A DNA stretch of 64,000 nt. Origin: Coccinella septempunctata (Eukaryota; Arthropoda; Insecta; Coleoptera; Coccinellidae). The position numbers and the translations under genes were made by a program. The notes beneath the pieces are model-generated. The model was not told the DNA's origin. It saw nothing but the letters and a program-made list of their open reading frames with translations, and made no database searches. Location of the stretch: positions 48,076,270 through 48,140,269 of the forward strand of contig NC_058189.1 of assembly GCF_907165205.1 (NCBI RefSeq), written 5' to 3'. Numbering within the stretch: position 1 is the stretch's first letter; the number at the start of each line of letters is the position of its first letter. Shown in pieces: positions 56,638-64,000 of the stretch.

Positions 56638-56849
56638 CATTGATGTACCTACATATTCACTTCTCCCAACTTCATTAAAACGATATTTGAAACAGTCGCG
56701 ATATTCATTCGAACCAAAACAATGCAGTTTTATGCTCGATCGAGGTAAACATCAATTAATTCACCCATTCCATCCCTGTAATAAAAAAATTGATGAAAAA
56801 AATATCAATCACTGAATTGTAATCTTTTTTATTATCATGTTTAAAAATG

Positions 56850-57066
56850 AAGCTCTGTTTTGTAGTGTCATGGCTTGGCGTAAAACGGCTGATCCGATTT
56901 TATAAAATTTTCTTTGAAACCTTCCATATACAGTGAAGAAGGTTTCAACAGAAGAAAAAATCGTAAAAGTGACCTGGGAAACTGGGAAAACCAAGAAACC
57001 TAAACGAAATTTGAATTTCGCGCCCAATTGTATGTTGGGTAGTCTACCCTCCAGGGACAAGTGATG
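56850..57066. repeat. Dispersed repeat family G, copy 2
   Basis: Matches 41520-41762 in the same orientation. The minus-strand 83-codon frame here lies within the repeat and is not recognised. Confidence 0.5.
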
Positions 57067-57212
57067 GACACTTTGGTTATCTGTGAGTTGATTATTGTGA
57101 GTCTTTGTGATTAGAGATCAGATATTAATTTCAAGTATTATATTTATAGAACGCGATTGTGCTTTGCGTTCTTCTATTCACTTTGAATTTCGGTTAGACG
57201 GTACAATTTTTG

Positions 57213-57338
57213 TAAATTACATTAACGTTAAAAAAAATTTCTGCAATTTTCAGTGCGACTTGCATTCGCAATGAAAATAAATAGATTGCTCATCAGTGTT
57301 TCAGCATTAATCTCGAAAATCCATGCCTTTACACGTAC
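57213..57338 (+). repeat. Left copy of a direct repeat flanking MITE copy F
   Basis: 57286-57338 (TTTCAGCATTAATCTCGAAA and neighbours, ending in CACGTACAA) recurs at 57955-58009 with few changes. The match continues upstream in weaker form (AAATTACATTAACGTT against AAATTACATTTTCGTT at about 57924). It is far longer than a normal target duplication. Confidence 0.75.
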
Positions 57339-57918
57339 AATAGGGGTTATCACAGCATAAGCAAGTTTAAACTGAAAAATTATGAGTTTCATTCATGAAT
57401 TTTTCAAATGCACCGCGGAAACTTTTCAAAATCATTCTTCAAATATGAGGTTTTAAAATTTAAATCGCTTCGTTTCTAGTTTAAGATTTGGCAACAGCGC
57501 CTACTAGAAGAGGAAAAGAACAATGGCTTGTTTATAAAATAACAGCTGTTGATTCACAGCCATCATAAGGCGCGTTTTCACTGGCGAGCCTCAACAGCAA
57601 CCGGCCATAAAAATCCCATAAAATTTCAGGACCTTCCTCGTTCGTCCCAGACGTCATATAGACAGCCATCTTTGTCTATCTCATCAAGATAGTGTATTTG
57701 TTGCCCTTTATTATCAATGCATATTTCAGTCGATGTTGCCAACTTGTGCAATTGACACGAAACGCTTTAAATTTCAAATACCCATTTTTATTTTCCATTT
57801 TTAAGTACCTAAAATAATTTTTTTTTGGAAACGGTTGAAACGGTTATTTCAAAATGTGACGTTTCGAAGATATTTCATAAAAAATACATCATTTTCGTCA
57901 GAAGGAGTATTCCCTATT
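57339..57918 (+). mobile_element. MITE family A, copy F, left end deleted
   Basis: The right end AGGAGTATTCCCTATT is intact. At the left, AATAGGGG is joined directly to TTATCACAGCATAAGC, so about 16 bp of the terminal repeat (CTCCTCAATTT region) is gone. The body carries all landmarks, with an extra CATCATAAGGCGCGTTT near 57565. Confidence 0.83.
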
Positions 57919-57920
57919 GT

Positions 57921-58009
57921 TTTAAATTACATTTTCGTTGAATAAAATTCTTTTGCTGATGAGTGTTTCAGCATTAATCTCGAAAACCCATGCCTTCACA
58001 CGTACAATT
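57921..58009 (+). repeat. Right copy of the direct repeat flanking MITE copy F
   Basis: See the left copy at 57213. This copy lacks about 40 bp between the upstream and downstream matching parts. Confidence 0.7.
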
Positions 58010-58169
58010 GAATGTAGCCTGTTCAACTTCAAAATTTGACCTGTTCGAGCATTATTCTACAAAATTGTAAATATCGAAGATATGAATTTTGTGAGTTATC
58101 TTTTACTGACTTCGTATATTTCAAATTTAAATCTTATAAAACAGAATTAAAAATGAAAAAGGAGCTACA

Positions 58170-58288
58170 AGCACGTTGTTGAGTCAAGAGCTCTTGGTCT
58201 TTTGTTATAATTCATAACCAGAGCGGTCATCCATCCAAGTACTACAACTCAAGCAACGTCGCTTGACTACCGTGAGAAGAAAATGCTA
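58170..58288 (-). pseudogene. 5S rRNA-derived sequence (SINE3-like head or 5S pseudogene)
   Basis: On the minus strand 58219-58285 reads CTCACGGTAGTCAAGCGACG, then GTAGTACTTGGATGGATGAC and CGCTCTGG. These line up with the box A (AGTTAAGC.ACGTC) and box C (CTTGGATGGGTGACCGC) parts of the internal RNA polymerase III promoter of 5S rRNA. The 5' third and the 3' stem partner are not recognisable, and 58170-58218 does not look like 5S. It may be a truncated 5S pseudogene or the head of a 5S-derived SINE. No target duplication was found. Confidence 0.6.
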
Positions 58289-60163
58289 GTCCTAATATGT
58301 ATTTGCGAAAATACAGTTTCTATCAAGTTGGGAGACTTGACTTTGCTCCAAAATAAGCTCTTAAAAGTTTCGTTTCAAATTTGAGTGTTATCTGAAAAAT
58401 AATTTTCAATATACCTAAAATGTTTTTTCATTTTCTAGACCAGTATTCACGAAGTATACTCGAATCTTTATATCGGTTCTTTACTACTACCTACTTACTG
58501 ATTTTTGGTTTAACTGGATCAGTTTTATTAGATAATGGAACAAATTTACTTGTATCATTGTTTCAAATCATGTTTTCGTCTAGTTTGCAGCCCCCTTACA
58601 CACATGATGTGAATTTGTTCAACAGTAACATGGTGAATGAATGCATTATTCAGCAGAACGTTTCAAATACCCTCTTTGTCGGACGGACGATTGATAACGG
58701 AAAGCGCCTGCTTTGAAAACGAGTAAATTTCTATCTCTGTCTCCTGGTAGATAATAATGAACCGAATGAAAAATCATCCGTCGGGATTAATCACAACTGA
58801 CTCACCATTTGAATTGAAAAGAATGAGTTAATTCACTAACATCCCAAGCATGTGAATCAGTATTTAAACACAGATGTCCTCAGAATTATGGGACGATTAA
58901 GATAATTGCGAGTAATTGAACTGAACAATAAAATCATTGACGAAATATTCATCGCAACTTTCTGTGAGAATGACGAAAAATAGTTGATATTACGTTGTAT
59001 CTACCAGCTTTCATTTTCAAGATAATTGACTGGTTTAATTAAGAAAATGAGACGACTGAAAGTATCAGAATCGTGAGAACTGTGAAAATTTCAGAGAATC
59101 GCTCAATGGAACAGGAAAACAAAAAATAAATTCTTCGTCCAAATTTATTGTATCGTTATTTTTTAAATGAATCATTTGCAGGAATCGATTCCAGTTCGGT
59201 TCCCATTATTTTTTCAATTCCTTATTTTATGGAGGCAGATTTTAACGCTATCAATTTTACTGACCAGTTTTCATGATGTCTCAATATTTTTTTCATTTTT
59301 TCCTTATAGATGGCATTTGGGTTTTAAGATCAACGAACGCTTTGTTTTTGTATATACATACCTAATAATAATATTTATTTTTTATTACAAACATCACAGC
59401 CAATTTTCCATGATTCACAATATTATGATAATACCAAGACTTTATAAAATATTTGAATACAGTTGAAAAAAAGGAAAACAAAAAAACGAATAAGAAACAA
59501 TTGGCAAGAGTTTTCATATAGTCTCAAAATATATTTTAAGACCAAAAATAGATCAATTTCTGACGCAATATTGTATAAAGATGTAATTGGGATTTCACCT
59601 GTTAGTATGTTTTACTCTGAACAAAAAAATAATAATTTTTTTCATGTAAACTTCCTTCGAACATTTTTTTGATTATACATAATTCATTTTATACTCTCTT
59701 CTGCAGGAGTTTTCTCACCTTCTGCACATTTGACAATAGCACAAAAATGTTTTCCAATAAATTTCTGTATCTCAATAGATATCGATGAAAATCAAAACTG
59801 CAAAATGTAATATATCTGAATTGAATATTTTCCACGGACTAAAGACAACCCATTTCCATAATAAAAAATCACATTCTAATGATCCACTACTTGTGTGAAT
59901 AACTTCGTGATTCCATTATGTTTTATATAGATCAAGCAGGGTAACCTCAAACACTATTTCACCGTTACAAATCAGAAAAACGTACGTATTGTAAAATAAT
60001 TAACGAAGGAAATATTGGAATACCTACACGCTTTATTGGGAGCAAAACCCTGTCAACATTTTTTTCTATTCAACTTAATTTCAGCTACATCCCATTAATG
60101 GCTCTAATGCTAGCTAACACCTTGTTTAAGTAGTAAATTATTCCGCTATTTGTGCTATAAAAA
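58289..60163. other. AT-rich spacer, no gene recognised
   Basis: Three short frames (58420-58716, 59167-59466, 59463-59672) are rich in F, I, Y and K, as expected by chance in AT-rich DNA. None shows a domain. No repeat partner. Confidence 0.35.
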
Positions 60164-60412
60164 ATGTCGGATAACCATAGTAACAATGGGGTTATAGGAC
60201 ATAAAATGTTGACACATACGGTTAATATAACGCTTATAATTATGATTGTACCTCCAGCAATAAGTTTTACGATGTTGATTATTGATACGAAGAAAATGCG
60301 ACGCTTATTTCATTTTGTAGGAACATCGATGAGTAATTACAATACACGTGCCATCTGTGGAAAAGCTATTCATATGCTGATTTGTACGCTAAACTTGGCA
60401 ACAAAATGGTAG
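60164..60412 (+). CDS. Unrecognised small ORF with one membrane segment (hypothetical)
   Basis: 82 codons starting in a good animal context (AAAAATGTC). Residues about 20-40 (VNITLIIMIVPPAISFTMLI) are a likely membrane helix, followed by a basic stretch. There may be a spliced continuation: a donor-like TG|GTAGTT overlaps the stop, and TTTTTTTTTCTTGCAG ends at about 60470. The continuation would be short because a transposon starts at 60540. A very loose likeness to small V-ATPase assembly proteins of the VMA21 kind (membrane segment with a central Pro) is not enough to name it. It may well be chance. Confidence 0.2.
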   Translation: MSDNHSNNGVIGHKMLTHTVNITLIIMIVPPAISFTMLIIDTKKMRRLFHFVGTSMSNYNTRAICGKAIHMLICTLNLATKW

Positions 60413-60539
60413 TTAGAGAATCACCAGTAGAAACTGAAGTTGCAATTTAGTGATTTTTTTTTTCTTGCAGTAACGTGTTCGGGACTGTGTTCCATTTCGA
60501 ACACATTTGTCGTCAGTGCAGTTCATCTACGCATGCATA

Positions 60540-62088
60540 CAGGGTATTTTCAAAGGTGAGGCTTTTCTTCGACACAAGGTAGAACTCTCGGTAGAACTCA
60601 TCAAATAAGTCGTTTAACCAAAAAATTTCTATATAAAATATCCAAGATGGCTGAGATACAACCCCTAGAAGTTCGACAAAATTTCATTGAATGTCGCGTA
60701 CGGGACTGTGGAAGGTGACTCCGGCATCGCAAAAACGAAACAAAACATAAACATATGGCTGGACAATGAATGGTTCAGTACCAAGTTCATCGGATTTGAT
60801 GCATCAGGTCACTTTTGAGAGAATCATAATTGTTTTATCGTGCAATTCAGGGTGAAAAAAAAATTTAGAAAATCGAGGCAGTTTTTTGAAAGTGCTTATG
60901 TTAATTATGTTGAAAAGGGCCATGATGTTTCCCCATTGCATCCTATTTTTAGGACGATTGTTGGAATGTTCGAACAAGAAGATTGTGAGGCCATTGTGAA
61001 AAAATTCGTGAATAATTTAGACGAATTTTATTGGTGAGATTTTGAAGTATTACCTGTTCTATTTTTTACTCTCGTGTCCTAAGTCTCTTCTGTCAGTTGG
61101 TATCGATATGAGCCATTTCATAAAATCGTGTAAGTTACTAAAAAATAATGACAACAATTCGGCAATCCTGAGTTTCCATTTTCATTACCAAGTAAATATC
61201 GAACGTACCAATATCCTAAACGAAACCACATGGTTGAATCAGGAGATAAGTTTTTTCTCACTACTTTACGATAATTCAGCTAACAAAGGGTCGTATTAGG
61301 ATCTATTTCAGTAATCATTTTCAATTTTTTTTTTCAATTTTGTCACTTTGAAAGTTATGTATAGGTGATTTTTGTTAAAACCACATGGTTGAATCAGGAG
61401 ATAAGTTTTTTCCCACTTCTTTACGATAATTCAGCTAACAAACGGTCTAGGGTCATATTAGGATCTATTTCAGTAATCATTTTCAATTTTTTTTTTCAAT
61501 TTTGTCACTTTGAAAGTTTTGTATAGGTGATTTTTGTTAAAACCACATGGTTGAATCAGGAGATAAGTTTTTTCCCACTACTTTACGATAATTCAGCTAA
61601 CAAACGGTCTAGGGTCGTATTAGGATCTATTTCAGTAATCATTTTCAATTTTTTTTTTCAATTTTGTCACTTTGAAAGTTTTGTATAGGTGATTTTTGTT
61701 AAAACCACATGGTTGAATCAGGAGATAAGTTTTTCCCACTACTTTACGATAATTCAGCTAACAAACGGTCTAGGGTCGTATTAGGATCTATTTCAGTAAT
61801 CATTTTCAATTTTTTTTTTTCAATTTTGTCACTTTGAAAGTTTTGTATAGGTGATTTTTGTTAGAACCACATGGTTGAATCAGGAGATAAGTTTTTTCCC
61901 ACTACTTTACGATAATTCAGCTAACAAACGGTCTAGGGTCGTATTAGGATCTATTTCAGTAATCATTTTCAATTTTTTTTTTTCAATTTTGTCACTTTGA
62001 AAGTTTTGTATAGGTGATTTTTGTTAAAACGCTTCATTTTGACCAGTTCTACCTTGAAAAAAAAAGCCTCACCTTTAAATACACCCTG
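60540..62088. mobile_element. 1.55-kb CAGGGTG-type element carrying a tandem array
   Basis: Ends CAGGGTATTTTCAAAGGTGA and complement of CAGGGTGTATTTAAAGGTGA, each next to TA. GGTAGAACT of the left subterminal region is also inverted at the right (AGTTCTACC). The interior has an unrecognised 65-codon frame (60840-61037) and five tandem copies of a 162-bp unit (61223-62027). It looks non-autonomous. Confidence 0.85.
61223..62027 (+). repeat. Minisatellite: five copies of a ~162-bp unit
   Basis: Copies start at 61223, 61379, 61541, 61703 and 61865 (spacings 156, 162, 162, 162) with AACCACATGGTTGAATCAGG. The later copies are nearly identical; the first lacks the GGTCTAGG insert and differs most. 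Each unit holds CTATTTCAGTAATCATTTTC followed by a T-run. This is not CRISPR: the units abut with no unique spacers. Confidence 0.95.
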
Positions 62089-62179
62089 TATAAAGCGATA
62101 CAGAGCCTTCTGGAAGAGAAAATAACCCGATTTTTAGTTAAGAAACAAAATAATCCGTAAAAGTCTCGAAATAATCCAC

Positions 62180-62535
62180 TGATTACAATAATATTAAAAA
62201 CTGTCTCATGTTCAATGGAAGCAGTACACCAGAGATTAATAATGAACATTGAACAAGGTGGTGCGTGCACCTCCCCCTTTATCAGTCGATGTAATTTGCT
62301 CGTCCTTAAAACATGGCCAGCACGATCTCCTGATCTTAACCCAATGGTCATTTAAAAAGTTTAAAATATCAGGAATATATCAATAACAGAGATCAACAAA
62401 TTCAGAGAATTGATGGTGGATGCTCTGATATACGGAATAACCCTCAAATCAGTTTTAACTCGAAATAGAAAAATAGTTGGAAAATGCATATCTGCGGGGA
62501 GGCCATCTCTAGCAGCTTCTATGAAATTTCATTAG
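62180..62535 (+). pseudogene. Mariner/Tc1-superfamily transposase C-terminal relic
   Basis: One reading frame gives SMEAVHQRLIMNIEQGGACT, then KTWPARSPDLNP (62311-62343; the block before the third catalytic residue), a TAA at 62353, then INKFRELMVDALIYGITLKS and KIVGKCISAGRP. This order matches the C-terminal ends of long mariner-like transposases, where the second catalytic block is QQDGAP; here EQGGA has lost the Asp. No N-terminal half is visible. The 1.55-kb CAGGGTG element lies just upstream and may have inserted into this older transposon. Confidence 0.55.
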
Positions 62536-63490
62536 TAGTAATTATCTTTTTTTTTTGTTTGTTAGAAATTCAATTCACATACAAATTCTTTGTTTGAAAT
62601 TATCAATTAATATTTGAAAGTATTCTTAGCACCTTGCTTAATAATCATGGTCCCAATAATCATTGAAATGAGCCGATTATTAATAATAATGGTTCTGCTA
62701 GCTTAACTGGAGTGTTTCGAACTGAGAAGATAAATTTCAAATGTATGAATTTCATACCCCAAATAAAAACAAACAAAAAAATAAATAAAAAATCAAACGT
62801 ATTGAATGGAATTTCCACAGGAGCTCTTATCAAGCATAGCGAAAACAAATTCGATGAATATAATTGTTTGTTGTTACAAACTAGGCATTCCACGTTTCAG
62901 GGTCGTACAGAAATAAACCCAATACCATGAATGAATTAGGTCATTCGTGGATCGGAATGAGTTTCATGCATAACTGAATTGTCCAATTTCAGAATGGCAA
63001 AAGGCTGGTTCGTCCTCGGTTCATTACGGATGACTCATACGAATTCATCCAGGAAATAATGAACCCATCATGTAAATTGGATGTAGAATAAACAAGGTGT
63101 GACTTATGTATGTCGGGTACTAATTTATGTGATAAATGGTCTTTTCCCGTGAATTAATAGCATGTTGAAAATAAAGAGGTTTCCAGACGTAAACAAATAT
63201 TTGCAGTTGTGACTGCTAGAACGATTTGCTCTTAGCAGTCAAATGCTATGAAGCAATTGTTCGGCGTGCCTGGTTTAACCGTTTTGTGTTTTTGTTATAG
63301 TGAAACACAAGCAGATGAGCGTTAGCGTCAACTGCTCCTAAAGGATGATTATAGCATACCTGTAAAGCTAGCAGAAACATTTAGGAATTTAGAATTTTTT
63401 TCTGGCTTTAATTCTTTACCTAGCTAGTGAAAAAATATTGGAAAAAATCGAGCATTCTGCATTCAGCAAATCGAATGTTCATCAAAAATA
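62536..63490. other. Spacer, nothing recognised
   Basis: AT-rich unique sequence. Short frames only. Confidence 0.4.
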
Positions 63491-64000
63491 CAGGGTGACC
63501 GATTCTAAAAGATCCGCTGAAATAACTCCTTGGGAAGAGCCTGGATCAAAAAATTTCACAAATTAAATTTTCTTAGTCTTCATGATGAGACCGAATGCAG
63601 ACATTTAGTCTTGCAATAAGATTTTTTTAGTAGTTTTTTTTAATAGGAAAATAGGAATATAAATTCTTCTACTTCGTTCTGCAAATAAACAATCTAAAAT
63701 CCAGTATTATGTACCAATGCATTTGTTTGCAGTGGTCACAATTTCAAAATTCGGCTTGCGGTCAGATGTTATCATCGCGGTGTAAACTCATGTCTGCGGT
63801 TGAAAAAAAATTGTTTTACATTCTGAATATGCTCATTACAAAAACGAATGGTTCTATTAGAAATAAATTTGAAATAAATTATCATTTGTTAAGCAGGAAA
63901 GACTTCGTATCTTCAGAGCAATTCATTTCATGGAAAAAGAGACAAAATCTTTTCAGTTTCTCACCAAGATTTATATTCTGCAAAGAAAAATGAATATTCA
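63491..64000 (+). repeat. Start of a further CAGGGTG-type repeat, partner outside the window
   Basis: TA at 63489-63490 is followed by CAGGGTGACCGATTCTAAAA. No inverted partner occurs before the window ends. The 94-codon frame at 63709-63993 is not recognised. Confidence 0.4.

Noticed and set aside
57957..57995. Another hammerhead (CTGATGAG ... CTCGAAAAC)
   Set aside because: The interval between the core pieces does not form stem II and there is no suitable cleavage triplet with stem I; chance match.
58420..59672. Three F/I/Y/K-rich ORFs as membrane proteins
   Set aside because: Composition is that of random AT-rich DNA; no start context, conserved motif or repeat-independent evidence.
61223..62027. 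CRISPR array
   Set aside because: Units are 162 bp, abut each other with no unique spacers, and the context is a eukaryotic transposon.
1..64000. tRNA genes and host coding exons
   Set aside because: Looked for cloverleaf-type A/B boxes and recognisable protein domains on both strands and found none that I could support by eye; a tRNA scan and protein search would settle it.

Overview
This window looks like intergenic or intronic DNA from an AT-rich insect nuclear genome. I suspect a beetle, but no host gene is present to prove it. There are no operons, ribosome binding sites or long open bacterial-type ORFs. The recognisable coding sequence is all transposon-derived, and nearly all of it carries frameshifts or stops. 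No host exon was recognised with confidence.

Layout: 0-11 kb holds a Tc1/mariner-type foldback element (494-1456), a second foldback element with many TGTCAGA words (2661-4006), a truncated mariner (5631-6471), a broken helix-turn-helix pseudogene with a likely intron (6921-7218), a GC-richer unique block (8330-8765), the first of six copies of one MITE family (8777-9348) and a double hairpin (10293-10624). From 11 to 15 kb there is a 4-kb inverted-repeat structure. From 16 to 31 kb come Tc1 copy 1, a foldback element nested inside another (19619-21230), a Jockey-type LINE relic, MITE copies B and C, a decayed transposon with a Cys-rich tail (25222-25925) and an almost symmetrical 960-bp foldback element (27276-28235). 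From 34.5 to 37.8 kb an R4/Dong-like LINE with a C-terminal restriction-like endonuclease runs into an RTE-like LINE fragment on the other strand. From 39 to 44.4 kb lie a mariner deletion derivative, a near full-length mariner and Tc1 copy 2. From 47 to 58.3 kb come chimeric repeats, MITE copies D, E and F, Tc1 copy 3 and a 5S rRNA-derived sequence. From 60 to 62.5 kb a foldback element carries five copies of a 162-bp tandem repeat and is followed by a transposase relic.

The most striking object is at 52901-53054. MITE copy E has lost its usual core, and in its place are two 57-nt sequences in inverted orientation. Each matches the complete conserved core of a type I hammerhead ribozyme with the very short palindromic stem III known from Penelope-like elements and animal retrozymes. 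A second theme is that many otherwise unrelated foldback elements here end in the same CAGGGTG/CACCCTG motif next to TA, as if a common transposase mobilised them.

The remaining DNA is unique and mostly featureless to the eye. A few blocks of higher GC (8330-8765, 18771-19340, 33690-34010, 39600-39990, 44740-45230, 53560-53990) are non-repetitive within the window and are the best places to look for conserved regulatory DNA.
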